From Thermomicrobiales bacterium (lineage in GTDB: Bacteria; Chloroflexota; Chloroflexia; Thermomicrobiales; UBA6265), in contig JAMLHN010000033.1 of NCBI GenBank assembly GCA_023957115.1, forward strand, positions 1-45,665: a stretch of 45,665 nt of DNA, read 5' to 3'. The position numbers and the translations under genes were made by a program. The notes under the pieces are model-generated. The model worked only from the letters and a program-made list of their open reading frames with translations. It did not search any database and was not told the origin of the DNA. Below, in pieces: positions 9,259 to 17,569 of the stretch (position 1 is its first letter; the number at the start of each line of letters is the position of its first letter).

Positions 9259-10140
9259 CTACTTCGCCAAACCCAGCAGCTCCAGACTCTCCCGATAGAT
9301 GATCTTTTCCATGTCCGCCAGGGGTACCGGGGGCAGGCCGGTTCCCGCGATCGGGTCGTTTACACGGGCGATGGCGTCGATTGTTTCCTGCGGGGTCGCG
9401 ATTGGGAAATCGGACCCGAAGAGCAGCTTGTCGAGGACCGCCCATTCGGTCGCCAGCCGGAAGCAGTTGTAGTAGGACCAGGGACGATAGAACAGACCGG
9501 AAATGTCGGCAAAGACATTCGGATGCTTGCGGATGACCACGATGCAGTCGATCTGCCACGGATGCCCCATATGCGCCATGATGACCTTCAGGTCGGGAAA
9601 TGCCGTCGCGACCCGGTCCATGTGACGCGGGTGGGCGAAGTCGAGATCGGCGTGTTCGACCGGCGAGGTTCCCTGGTGAAAGAGGATCGGGAGCTTCAGC
9701 TCCTGGGCACGGGCAAAGACCCTGAATGCCTCGGGGCCGAGGGGGTCGAAGTTCTGGTAGTTCGGACCGAGCTTGATGCCAACGAGCCCGAGATCCTGCG
9801 TTGCCCGCTCGATCTCGTCCAGCGCGCCCGGATCGTGCGGATGCACCGTCAGGAAGCCGAGGAGCTTGTCCGGGTTCTCGCGCACGATTGCGGCCGTGTC
9901 GTCGTTGACCATCGGGGTCGGATATTGCAGACCGCCATCGTCTTCTTTTGGATTGCGCGGATCGGCCGCGATGTTGAAGACGATGGCTTTGTCGACCGGC
10001 TTCATCGCCTCCAGATAGAGATTCCAGTCCGGTCTGGACGGCTGCACCTGATCCGGCCGCCACATGGCATTCCCGGCATCCGCTCCGGCCGCGGCCGCAT
10101 CGCGATAGCGTGGGGTATGGGTATGGACGTCGATGATCAT
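9259..10140 (-). CDS. Amidohydrolase family 2 (metal-dependent TIM-barrel hydrolase or decarboxylase)
   Basis: A 293-residue cytoplasmic protein of the amidohydrolase_2 family (PF04909). Metal-site residues are in place: H6 and H8 in DVHTHT, H155 in LPILFHQG, H190 in VIMAHMGHP and D244 in LFGSDFP. The family includes decarboxylases and lactone or amide hydrolases, so the reaction is open. Its ATG (10140) overlaps the TGA of the aminotransferase gene, showing tight translational coupling. The pair probably act on successive intermediates of the compound brought in by the adjacent transporter. The C-terminus EKIIYRESLELLGL is the usual end of the family. Confidence 0.85.
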   Translation of the reverse strand: MIIDVHTHTPRYRDAAAAGADAGNAMWRPDQVQPSRPDWNLYLEAMKPVDKAIVFNIAADPRNPKEDDGGLQYPTPMVNDDTAAIVRENPDKLLGFLTVHPHDPGALDEIERATQDLGLVGIKLGPNYQNFDPLGPEAFRVFARAQELKLPILFHQGTSPVEHADLDFAHPRHMDRVATAFPDLKVIMAHMGHPWQIDCIVVIRKHPNVFADISGLFYRPWSYYNCFRLATEWAVLDKLLFGSDFPIATPQETIDAIARVNDPIAGTGLPPVPLADMEKIIYRESLELLGLAK

Positions 10141-11453
10141 CGGGCCGCTCCGTTCGCGCGTGCCAGATCGCGCAGGGCGACTTCGGCAGCTTCCAGGGTC
10201 CGGTCGATGTCGGCTTCGGTGTGACTGAAGCTGATGTGGCTCCGTTTCAGATTCATCGGCATCTCGAAGATGCCCTGCTCGATCAGCCGCTGGCGATAAC
10301 CGACGTAGAGATCGGCATCGTTACGCAACAGATCGGTGTAGTTCTCGACTGGACCGTCCATGAAATAGAGGGTGTAGACCGAGCCGAACCCGGCAACGGT
10401 CCAGACCAGATCGAGCCGGTCGAGAATATCCTGCAATCCGGCGCGCATCCGGTCGCCCAGCTCGGCGATACGCTGGTTGACATGCTCTTTTTCGAGGATG
10501 TCGATGGTGGCAATGGCGGCGGCCACCGACCCCGCATGCCCGTTGTAGGTACCAGCGAAGAAAACGTCTCCACCGGGATTGGTGTTGAATCGGTCCATCA
10601 GGTCGGCCCGTCCCGCCAGCGCGGCGATCGGGAATCCATTGGCGATCGCCTTGCCCATCGTGGTCAGATCGGGAGTGACCCCGCAGATCGACTGGTAGCC
10701 ACCCAATGCATGCCGGAATCCGGTGATGACCTCATCGAAGATGAGCACGATTCCGTGCCGATCGGCCAGTGCGCGCAAGCCGTCCAGAAATTCCTGTTTG
10801 GGGAGCACGCATCCGATGTTGTGCGGAATCGGTTCCAGGATGATGCCCGCAATCTGCTCTGGATGCGCAGCAATCGCGGCTTCGACGCTTGCCAGATCGT
10901 TGAACGTGCAGACGAGCGTGCTGTCGATCTCCTCATCGAGCATTCCGGCCGACCCAGGATCCCGCTCGCCGATCTTGTCCGGCGCGCTGAGCGTGTTGCG
11001 CAGGACGTAGCCATGCCAACCGTGATAGCAGCCCTGGAATTTGATGATCAGCGTGCGGCCGGTGGCGGCGCGGGCGAGCCGTATGGCGTGATAGGTCGCC
11101 TCGGACCCGGCGTTGCAGAGCAGCACCTTCTCTGCCGAGGGGACATGGTGCACGATACGGCGCGAGAGCTCGAGCTCGTATTCGGTCGCGCCAACCCCGA
11201 AGAGATCGCTCCGGCCGATGGCGTCGCGAACCGCCTCATTGACCGGTTCGTAGCAATGCCCGAGCACGAACGGCCCGAACGCGGCGTGATAGTCGATGTA
11301 CTGATTCCCGTCGACATCGTAGATATAGGCGCCATCCGCCCGGGAGAAGCTCAGCGGTGGGTCGATACGGCGAATCGAGGTATGGACACCTCCAGGCGTG
11401 ACCTCACTCGCACGGTCGAGCAACGCTTTGCTCTCCTGAAAACTCGGATCCAT
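10137..11453 (-). CDS. Class III aminotransferase, glutamate-1-semialdehyde aminomutase-like
   Basis: A 438-residue PLP enzyme of the HemL-like branch of class III aminotransferases. Visible landmarks: TPGGVHTSIR near residue 19 (HemL-type N-terminus), LLCNAGSEATYHAIRLAR near 111 (phosphate-binding loop), CYHGWHG near 142, IFDEVITGFR with D240, and TTMGKAIANGFP with the PLP lysine K268. ATG 11453 follows AGGAAAACG. The operon setting (IclR regulator, importer, amidohydrolase) argues for a catabolic role on an imported amino compound rather than haem synthesis; no other hem gene is nearby. Relatives of this type include beta-amino-acid aminotransferases. It begins 38 nt after the regulator gene ends and is coupled to the amidohydrolase. 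Confidence 0.85.
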   Translation of the reverse strand: MDPSFQESKALLDRASEVTPGGVHTSIRRIDPPLSFSRADGAYIYDVDGNQYIDYHAAFGPFVLGHCYEPVNEAVRDAIGRSDLFGVGATEYELELSRRIVHHVPSAEKVLLCNAGSEATYHAIRLARAATGRTLIIKFQGCYHGWHGYVLRNTLSAPDKIGERDPGSAGMLDEEIDSTLVCTFNDLASVEAAIAAHPEQIAGIILEPIPHNIGCVLPKQEFLDGLRALADRHGIVLIFDEVITGFRHALGGYQSICGVTPDLTTMGKAIANGFPIAALAGRADLMDRFNTNPGGDVFFAGTYNGHAGSVAAAIATIDILEKEHVNQRIAELGDRMRAGLQDILDRLDLVWTVAGFGSVYTLYFMDGPVENYTDLLRNDADLYVGYRQRLIEQGIFEMPMNLKRSHISFSHTEADIDRTLEAAEVALRDLARANGAAR

Positions 11454-11491
11454 CGTTTTCCTGGTTCCTTCCACCGTTGTATCGAAATGCG

Positions 11492-12322
11492 TCAAGCTGC
11501 GTCGTCGATCGATTTGTCTGTGGGCGCCTGGCCCTCCTCCTCGTCTCGCACTGCAGCGCCGAGACGTAGCGAAATGCCGTGCGCCGCCTGGCACACGGCA
11601 TCGATATAGACCGAACGATTGGGTTCCACGTATTCGTGGGTCAGTCCCGAAATGCTGACTGCCCCTGCCACGCGGCCACGATCGTCGAACACCGGCGCGG
11701 CAATGCAGCTGAGCCCGGCCAGCGATTCCTCATCGTCGATGGCGTACCCCTGCGCACGGACCGCGGCCAACTCGGTGCGGAGGGCATTCGGCGTGGTGAT
11801 CGTTGCGGGGGTACGGCCGGGAAGCCCACGGGTGGCAATGACGTCATCCAGCTCGGAATCGGAGAGCGCGGCGAGCAGAACCTTGCCGAGCCCGCTGCTG
11901 TGCGCCCAATCGCGCTGTCCGCTCCGGACCGAGAAATGGATGGGCCGATTGGCCGGGACGACGAAGAGATGGACGACCTCGCCATGGTCGAGGATGCCGA
12001 GATTTGCCGATTGGTCGCAGGTCTCCGCCAGCTCTTTCAGGAAGGGATGCGAGACCGATTCGATCTGCAACGACTGGATGTAGATGCTGCCGAGCTCGAA
12101 GGTGTGCAAGCCGATGCGGTAGCGGTCGGTATCGGGCGAGCGTTCGAGGAGTCCACGCCGTTCCAGGACAGAGAGAAGCCGGACCGCGGTGCCTTTCGAC
12201 AGTCCGGTCCGTTCGGCAAGCTCGGTAAACGAGAGCTCGGACTCCGCCAGGCTGAAACAGTCGAGCAGATCGAGCGCACGCTCGAGTGCGCGAACCTGAT
12301 ATTGCGGAGAATCCGGTGACAT
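11492..12322 (-). CDS. IclR family transcriptional regulator
   Basis: A 276-residue regulator if started at ATG 12322; a TTG at 12349 would add nine residues. An N-terminal winged helix (about residues 10-75; FTELAERTGLSKGTAVRLLSVLERRGLLER) is followed by the IclR effector domain, with GLGKVLLAAL, GYAIDDEESLAGLSCIAAPV and GAVSISGL typical of it. It heads the minus-strand run of aminotransferase, amidohydrolase and peptide-type importer, and very probably controls it in response to the imported compound or a breakdown product. A 15-bp palindrome of the IclR-operator type lies just upstream, suggesting autoregulation. Confidence 0.92.
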   Translation of the reverse strand: MSPDSPQYQVRALERALDLLDCFSLAESELSFTELAERTGLSKGTAVRLLSVLERRGLLERSPDTDRYRIGLHTFELGSIYIQSLQIESVSHPFLKELAETCDQSANLGILDHGEVVHLFVVPANRPIHFSVRSGQRDWAHSSGLGKVLLAALSDSELDDVIATRGLPGRTPATITTPNALRTELAAVRAQGYAIDDEESLAGLSCIAAPVFDDRGRVAGAVSISGLTHEYVEPNRSVYIDAVCQAAHGISLRLGAAVRDEEEGQAPTDKSIDDAA

Positions 12323-12353
12323 ACGACGCCCGTTCCCAGACGAAACCAAATCT

Positions 12354-12368
12354 TGAAACTGAGTTTCA
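12354..12368. promoter_or_regulatory. Palindromic IclR-type operator
   Basis: TGAAACT-G-AGTTTCA is a perfect 15-bp palindrome 31 bases upstream of the preferred IclR start codon. The GAAAC-N3-GTTTC core resembles operators described for IclR family proteins. Its position suggests the regulator binds it to control its own operon. No second copy was noticed near the other genes of the run. Confidence 0.65.
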
Positions 12369-12422
12369 TCCTAGGGGCGGGTTGGGTTGCTGTCAAGTTG
12401 AGCAAATGTCGGAAGAGGAGTG

Positions 12423-12556
12423 AGGGCGTGTTCGAAAAGGATCCGGAGTCCGGGGTCGGAGGAGACCGAGAAGGCGAGCTTCGGGGCCTCGACGGCACAA
12501 ATAAACCGAAACGCGGCTCCCATCACGCCGCATAGTGGGCTTTTCAAACACGCCCT
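12423..12556. repeat. 134-bp element with 17-bp terminal inverted repeats
   Basis: AGGGCGTGTTCGAAAAG (12423-12439) is inverted at 12540-12556 with one mismatch. The interior has no convincing gene; short open frames across it have no family features. The end motif GTGTTTGAAA/TTTCGAACACGCC also turns up alone at about 23694-23711 and 36013-36025, so this looks like a complete copy of a dispersed element. It sits in the 278-base gap between the IclR gene and the PPC-domain gene; directly after it comes a heptamer-type stretch (AACTCCCAACTCCC, about 12577-12590). Confidence 0.65.
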
Positions 12557-12600
12557 GTGAGTTAGGTATATCTGGAACTCCCAACTCCCACAGGAGGCTA

Positions 12601-13053
12601 TTAAACCCCCGTCGAGTCCCTGGGGGAGATCAGTGTCAGACCGGTTTTCTTGTCAAGGCGTTTACGCAGATGCGCGGGGGTTTCGGTGAGGACGACTTCC
12701 ATTGTAGGGAAGACATGGATCTCTTCCAGATGCCCGGCCAGCGCGGAGTAGTCCCGCCGGCCCAGAACGATATGCGCGTGCAATGCCGGTGCCCCCTCAT
12801 CGTCGGCGATATCGCCGATCATCGAGGCAATTTCCATCTGCTCCTCGAAGGTCTTGCTGACATAGTCCCCTTTGTCCGGATCGAAAAAGGCGAGCGTGAC
12901 CGAGGTGCATGCGCCGATGGCAGTCAGGCTCGCGGCATTGATGTCATTGGCTTTGGCAAATGTGACGATTTCCGAAAAGCCCTCATCCCCCTTGTCCATC
13001 ACCAGCAGATAGGTACGCACGTCGCCATCTTCGTAAAGAATCGTCGATTTCAT
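12601..13053 (-). CDS. PPC (DUF296) domain protein
   Basis: A 150-residue protein of the PPC/DUF296 family, known as a prokaryotic stand-alone domain and as part of plant AT-hook proteins. Family features seen are LLVMDKGDEGFSEIVTFAK near the N-terminus, AASLTAIGACTSVTLAFFD, and ALHAHIVLGRRDYSALAGHL with the conserved histidines. Members form trimers; the prokaryotic function is unknown. ATG 13053 follows GAGGAGGAGGACG, a strong binding site; an extended frame to 13140 is unlikely. It is divergent from the MFS transporter gene, with a 239-nt shared upstream region. Confidence 0.8.
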   Translation of the reverse strand: MKSTILYEDGDVRTYLLVMDKGDEGFSEIVTFAKANDINAASLTAIGACTSVTLAFFDPDKGDYVSKTFEEQMEIASMIGDIADDEGAPALHAHIVLGRRDYSALAGHLEEIHVFPTMEVVLTETPAHLRKRLDKKTGLTLISPRDSTGV

Positions 13054-13292
13054 CGTCCTCCTCCTCTCGGGTCCATTCAGGGTGACACAGAAGGGCAGAA
13101 GAAGGAGAAGTTGGTGAGGGAACATGCCCCGATGCTCCACCGGAAACCAAGCCGGACGGGCCCGCCAGTCGAGGATTCAGAGCACCGGGTTCATACGATG
13201 AAATACCACCATCGATGGCTTTCGGCCCGGACATATCTGCGGTAAGCTGAACGAACTTGACTATCTTTCGTCTTTAGCAGCACGACTATGCC

Positions 13293-14716
13293 GTGACGTC
13301 GTCTCCGGTTCCCACATCAGCCCCTGCCCCACTCGCCTATCGCGATGTGCTGAAGCACGTCGAAGTAAAGATCCTCGCGGCGTCGCGGTTCGCCGCCAAG
13401 ATGGCCGGGTCGACGCTGTCGTACGGCATCATGGTCTTTCTGGCCACGGTGGGGGCCAGTCAGTTCGAGATCTCTCTTGCCAATTCCGCTGCCTATCTGG
13501 CAGCGCTGCTCTTTGGCCTCCAGGGCGGCATGCTTGCCGACAGTGCCCCGAAACGCCGGGCGCTTGGGTTCGGGTTCGCAATCCAGGCGTTCCTCTGTTT
13601 GTTCATCCCCCTCGTGTTCGGAACCCGTATCGGGGCAATGCTGGTCTTGATCTTTCTGACCAGCGCCATTGCCCAGGTCATCTCGCCGGGGTTGAAGTCG
13701 ATCGTGGCGGTGGTCTCCAGTCCGGCGGAAGTTGCCACCACCGGCGCGCTGGTCAATGTCGTGGGCTCCATCGGGTCTGCCATCGGCTCGTCGTTTCTGG
13801 CGCCGATGCTCATCAAGTTTGCCGGTATCAATGCGGTCCTGGCGGTTGGCGGGGTTCTTTATCTGATCGGCGCGATCCGTATCCTCAAGTTGCCAAAGAA
13901 GGAACAAGAGGAGAGCAGATCCCTCCGCCAATCGATCACATCCGTCGAATGGAAACCGCGCGCCCTTTCGCTTGGATACAACGCCGAATGGATCATGTCG
14001 CACCGGCCGGTGGCCTCCATGTTGCTGGTCGGCATCCTCTGCGCGGCCCTCTTCGAGGGCTCAACTCGCTCTTGCCGATCTATGTCCGTGAAGTGCTCGA
14101 TCAGGATCCAGCCAACAGCATCTACATTTTTGCCCCGGCCGGAATTGGATACCTCGTCGGGGCGATTGGTGGCCCGCACCTGATCCGCCAGCTGGGCGAA
14201 CGTCGCGTTGCGGTTTCCTCGCTGATCCTGATGTCGTTCGGAGCATTCTGCCTGGGCGCGATCGACCTGGTGCAGCCGTACTTCGCGGCCATCAGCCCGC
14301 TTCGCCTGCTGGGCATCTTCGGTATCGACTTCTCACAACCAGTGCTGGCTGCCGGCATGATCGCCCTGCCGGCCAACCTCGGCTCGACCGCCGCGGGCCA
14401 GGCGGTACAGGTCTACATCAACCGGCATGTCCCGGTGAATCGCCAGGGCGGGATATTCGGCCTGCAACAGGTGCAGCAAAACGCATTCAATCTCGCGTCG
14501 GTCTTCTTGCTCGGGGTGATTGCCACGATCACCGGCCCGCAACACGTCTTCCTGGTTGCTCCGATCATCGTGGGCGCAATCGTTTTGCTGATGGTGCGCT
14601 ATAGCTTCCGGCATGCGGGCGCGCTGCGGATCGAGCGTGGAGCAGCAGCGCAGTTCCTGCTGGAAGAGCATCCGGAAGATGAGGAGCTCATCGGCAACGC
14701 ATCGAACGATGACTAA
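13293..14716 (+). pseudogene. MFS transporter (drug-efflux-like) broken by a one-base frameshift
   Basis: Two overlapping frames together encode a complete major facilitator of about 475 residues. The first frame (GTG at 13293) covers the N-terminal half through LLVGILCAALFEG; the second, shifted by one base, continues LNSLLPIYVREVLDQ and runs to the stop at 14716. The break is at about 14055-14062, where the sequence reads GAGGGCTC; one more G would restore the frame. Membrane helices are regular on both sides of the break. The overall look (AYLAALLFGLQGGMLADSAPKRR in the loop 2-3 region) suggests an efflux-type MFS, possibly DHA3-like. It could be a real mutation, an assembly error in a G run, or less likely a programmed -1 shift. 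It is divergent from the PPC-domain gene. Confidence 0.8.
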
Positions 14717-14808
14717 CCCGTCCCGAGCCTGAATCACGCGGTACCATCTCGTCACCATATTTGGAGGGTCGTGTGCCGGGGCATCGAGTCCGGGCATGAG
14801 GAAAGAAC

Positions 14809-15786
14809 GTGCCGTCAGTCATCGCCATCGATGCCAAAGGCCGGGTCGATCGGACTCGCACCCTTCAGGATATTCCCGGTCTCATCGGTCAGCCGGATCG
14901 TCTCCTCTGGGTCGATTTCGAGCACCCGCCCACAGCGGATCAGCTCGCACGTCTGGGGGAGCTGTTCGACCTCCCGGCCCGCACCCTGCTCCACCTCGTC
15001 AAACAGCATCGTGGTCCCCGCGCGGTTCGCTTTCTCAAATGCCGTCTGGTCGTCATCTTCGATGTCGGACTCGATCCACATGACGGCGTGCAAACCTCCG
15101 AGCTGGTTCATCTCATCGGCGAAAACTATCTGATTACCACCCATCCGCCACAGTCGAACGTGATTCCACTCGCCGCGCAAGCGATCGAAGTCGAAATTGC
15201 GACCTTTGGATACACCGTCAGCACCTTTACCTACAGCATCCTCGATCAACTGGTCGGGCGGTACGACACCGTGATCGGACAGATCCAGGGGGAAGTCGAT
15301 CAGCTTCGCCAGCGGATCCTGCAGCACCACGAAAGCGAAGGGGTCGACGATATCTACCGGCTGAACCAGCAGCTTGGCGAGCTCCGGCAAGTGATGTCGC
15401 CTGAGGAGGCGTTGATCGGCAGCATGCACTCCCCCCAATCGGCATCCGAAACGCCCGATCTCACGGACGCCTTTCAAGACGTCTCGATCGATTTGCAGAC
15501 CACCATTGGATCCATCGACCAGATGGCGAATCTGGTTTCCGGACTGCTCGATACGTATGAATCGCTGAAATCCGATGCCCTGAATCTGCTGGTCAAGCGG
15601 TTGACCGTGCTGTCGATCATGCTCGCGCTCGTTGCGCTGATTCCGGCATTGTTCGGGATCAGCATCAACGATCCATCCTGGCCGTTCCGCACGGGGTACG
15701 TCGGGTATGCCCTCAACGTCCTCGGCATGGCGCTGCTTGGCTGGCTGGTCTGGATCGTCGCCCGCCGCATCGGCTGGATCAAATAA
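14809..15786 (+). CDS. CorA-like divalent metal transporter lacking the GMN signature
   Basis: A 325-residue protein with CorA architecture: a soluble N-terminal domain, a long helical region (about residues 150-260; QIQGEVDQLRQRILQHH, DDIYRLNQQLGELRQVMSPEEALI) and two C-terminal membrane helices (LTVLSIMLALVALIPALFG and ALNVLGMALLGWLVWIVA). The selectivity motif GMN expected after the first helix is replaced by GISIND. Typical CorA proteins need GMN for Mg2+ transport, so this member may carry another ion or be regulatory. GTG 14809 follows GAGGAAAG. It is convergent with the VIT-like gene, 8 nt apart. Confidence 0.8.
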   Translation: MPSVIAIDAKGRVDRTRTLQDIPGLIGQPDRLLWVDFEHPPTADQLARLGELFDLPARTLLHLVKQHRGPRAVRFLKCRLVVIFDVGLDPHDGVQTSELVHLIGENYLITTHPPQSNVIPLAAQAIEVEIATFGYTVSTFTYSILDQLVGRYDTVIGQIQGEVDQLRQRILQHHESEGVDDIYRLNQQLGELRQVMSPEEALIGSMHSPQSASETPDLTDAFQDVSIDLQTTIGSIDQMANLVSGLLDTYESLKSDALNLLVKRLTVLSIMLALVALIPALFGISINDPSWPFRTGYVGYALNVLGMALLGWLVWIVARRIGWIK

Positions 15787-15794
15787 CCCCTCAC

Positions 15795-16463
15795 CTAGCC
15801 AAACATATTCGCAACCGCGGCAAGCACCAGCGCGATGCATCCCAATGCCAGTCCGAGCTTGATCCGGCCCAGGGTGGTGTAGTCCGCCCAGAGCCAGCCA
15901 ATGATGAACAGGAACGCGAACCCCATCACGTTCATGGCAAAGACCGCGGTGTCTGGGTCGTCGAGGAAATAAAGCGGAATCGAAAGCGGCAATGTCGCCA
16001 GAAACATCAACCCGAGCGTCAGCACCGCTACGATCAGATCATCCCGGCCGAGCCTGCGCCGCTGGGGTTGCTCCAGGCGCGCCTGGGCCGCCACATGCCG
16101 GTAGAAGGCATCGCGCGTTTCGGGTTCGGCCAGCTCCAGCAGCTCATCGTCCAACGCTCCGGAGATCATCGCGAGCCCGCCGGCATCGTCGGTTTCCCGC
16201 ACCGCGCGGATGGTGCGCTCCTGAGCCGTGCGCTGATAGACCGTCCCGAAGAGACTGAGCGCGGCATCGATCAGTCCCCAGGCAATCGCCACGCCAAAGG
16301 ACGCGCCCAGGAGTTGGTCAACTCCGGCTCGATCGCGGGTAACCACCAGCGTATTGACCGTGGCCAGCACCACGATCACCCCGCTGAGAACTTCCAGGAC
16401 GCTGTCTTCCGGTCGAAGATAGCGTCCGAGAAATGCCTTCAATCGCTCGAACAATGCTCGCAT
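15795..16463 (-). CDS. VIT1/CCC1-related membrane protein
   Basis: A 222-residue membrane protein. LEVLSGVIVVLATVNTLVV near residue 23 resembles the first helix of the VIT/CCC1 iron-manganese transporters, and about five hydrophobic segments are arranged as two near the N-terminus and three near the C-terminus. The middle cytoplasmic segment (about 85-135) is rich in acidic residues and Arg. The glycine- and methionine-rich metal-binding region of true VIT proteins is not evident, so transport function is uncertain. Upstream of ATG 16463 no clear binding site is seen. It starts 35 nt after the toxin gene in the same direction and could be co-transcribed with it. Confidence 0.55.
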   Translation of the reverse strand: MRALFERLKAFLGRYLRPEDSVLEVLSGVIVVLATVNTLVVTRDRAGVDQLLGASFGVAIAWGLIDAALSLFGTVYQRTAQERTIRAVRETDDAGGLAMISGALDDELLELAEPETRDAFYRHVAAQARLEQPQRRRLGRDDLIVAVLTLGLMFLATLPLSIPLYFLDDPDTAVFAMNVMGFAFLFIIGWLWADYTTLGRIKLGLALGCIALVLAAVANMFG

Positions 16464-16498
16464 GCGCGAATCATGGCACGTCGTGGAATTCGATGCGA

Positions 16499-16930
16499 TT
16501 AGGAGGAGATCACCTCGAGCGCATCGATTCCACCCGGGAGGAGGTGCGCCGGGATCCCCTGATCGAACGTAGCGAACTTGCCCCCACGCTCGACAGCAAG
16601 CGCCAGGAGATAGAGATCAGTAATGTCGTTCCATGTGACACCGGTATGGACCGAGAACAATCGAACGGCCGAGAGGTCGTCGGGCCAGAAATGGTGAGCG
16701 TTGGAGGAACAGCTATCCGCCAGTATGCTGGCAAAGTACGTTGGATCTCCATTTGGTCCCGGAAAGCGCGGATTGCTCGAAATACGTATGAATCCGGATT
16801 CCGTCATTGGACAGGTTGCCCAGCCTTCGCGCTCGATGCCGTCGAACCACTGACGCGCAGCTTCCGCATGGGGGTGAAGACGGTCGTGCAATGGAATCAG
16901 CACATTGACGTCCAGCAAGTAGACCGTCAA
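16499..16930 (-). CDS. PIN-domain toxin, VapC family
   Basis: A 143-residue PIN-domain ribonuclease. The Mg2+-binding acidic set is complete: D7 in YLLDVNVL, E44 in CPMTESGF, D105 in WNDITDLYL and D123 in FATFD. The sequence is of the TVYLLDVNVLIPLHD type common among VapC toxins, which cleave tRNA or rRNA when free of antitoxin. The start is TTG at 16930; its four bases TTGA overlap the antitoxin stop, so toxin translation depends on antitoxin translation. The gene is intact and likely functional. Confidence 0.85.
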   Translation of the reverse strand: MTVYLLDVNVLIPLHDRLHPHAEAARQWFDGIEREGWATCPMTESGFIRISSNPRFPGPNGDPTYFASILADSCSSNAHHFWPDDLSAVRLFSVHTGVTWNDITDLYLLALAVERGGKFATFDQGIPAHLLPGGIDALEVISS

Positions 16931-17448
16931 TCGAGCTCATCCTTGAGTTGTTCGATGAGTTCAGCCGTGTACGACTGCCGTCCCTTGGTCGGAAGTTGCG
17001 GAATACCGTGCCACGATGGCCATTCTTTGCGATAGAGCAGCGATTGCTGCAACAACCGCGCTGCGAATATCCCGACAGGAACGTTGCGCTCGCGGGCCTG
17101 CGTCATGACTTCTGTACGCGTTGCGGGATCGATGCTCAGTGGCGACCCCAAGGTGTCATCGGCTTCGACCGCGTTCAGAATATCGGTCAGCGTGTCGAGC
17201 GAGACCTCGATACCAGGCTCCAGGTAGAGTTGCGGGAGCCCATTCGAAAGCCGCGCTCGGTTGCTCCGCTCGGTTTCGTGATGGGAGCCGTTGGCAGGTG
17301 CGCCACTTCGGGGGGGCTTCGTCGAGGATCGCTCTAATCCTGCGCGAATGAATACCGCCGCCAGCTCGCTCGTCGAGGTCCCGGCGTCCCTCGCTCGCTC
17401 GTCCAACGCCTGTTTCAATTTGTCATCGATTTCGATCGTCGTGTGCAT
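16927..17448 (-). CDS. Ribbon-helix-helix antitoxin with a long C-terminal extension (VapB-like)
   Basis: A 173-residue protein upstream of and overlapping the VapC toxin. MHTTIEIDDKLKQALDERAR then TSTSELAAVFIRAGLE is a classic ribbon-helix-helix DNA-binding start. ATG 17448 with GGAG 9 nt before it is preferred over an ATG at 17478. VapB antitoxins are usually about 70-90 residues; here roughly 100 extra residues follow. They include a Ser/Pro/Arg linker and a segment (about 85-170) with LSIDPATRTEVMTQARERNV and LPTKGRQSYTAELIEQLKDEL. The extension may neutralise the toxin or be a second regulatory domain. The gene is divergent from the ArsR gene and faces the two palindromic operators. Confidence 0.75.
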   Translation of the reverse strand: MHTTIEIDDKLKQALDERARDAGTSTSELAAVFIRAGLERSSTKPPRSGAPANGSHHETERSNRARLSNGLPQLYLEPGIEVSLDTLTDILNAVEADDTLGSPLSIDPATRTEVMTQARERNVPVGIFAARLLQQSLLYRKEWPSWHGIPQLPTKGRQSYTAELIEQLKDELD

Positions 17449-17522
17449 CGTGTTGGTCTCCGAGACCGCATTCTCCATTGCAATGATACGGCCTCGCTTC
17501 GAGCCTGCCTTCCCTCTTTCGA

Positions 17523-17548
17523 AATACGCAACCAATGGGTTGCGTATT
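17523..17548. promoter_or_regulatory. Palindromic operator 1 between antitoxin and ArsR genes
   Basis: AATACGCAACC (17523-17533) is inverted perfectly at 17538-17548 around a 4-nt spacer. It shares its half-site with operator 2, centred 46 bp away. It lies upstream of both divergent genes, closer to the antitoxin side. An ArsR dimer is the likeliest ligand; autoregulation by the ribbon-helix-helix antitoxin is the alternative. Confidence 0.65.
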
Positions 17549-17569
17549 GTGGGCCCGAGTGCTATGATC

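Noticed and set aside
10221..11609. Plus-strand open frame (462 codons)
   Set aside because: Antisense to the aminotransferase gene with its full PLP motif set.
12393..12584. Short frames inside the 134-bp element
   Set aside because: They span the inverted ends of a repeat and have no start signal or homologous pattern.
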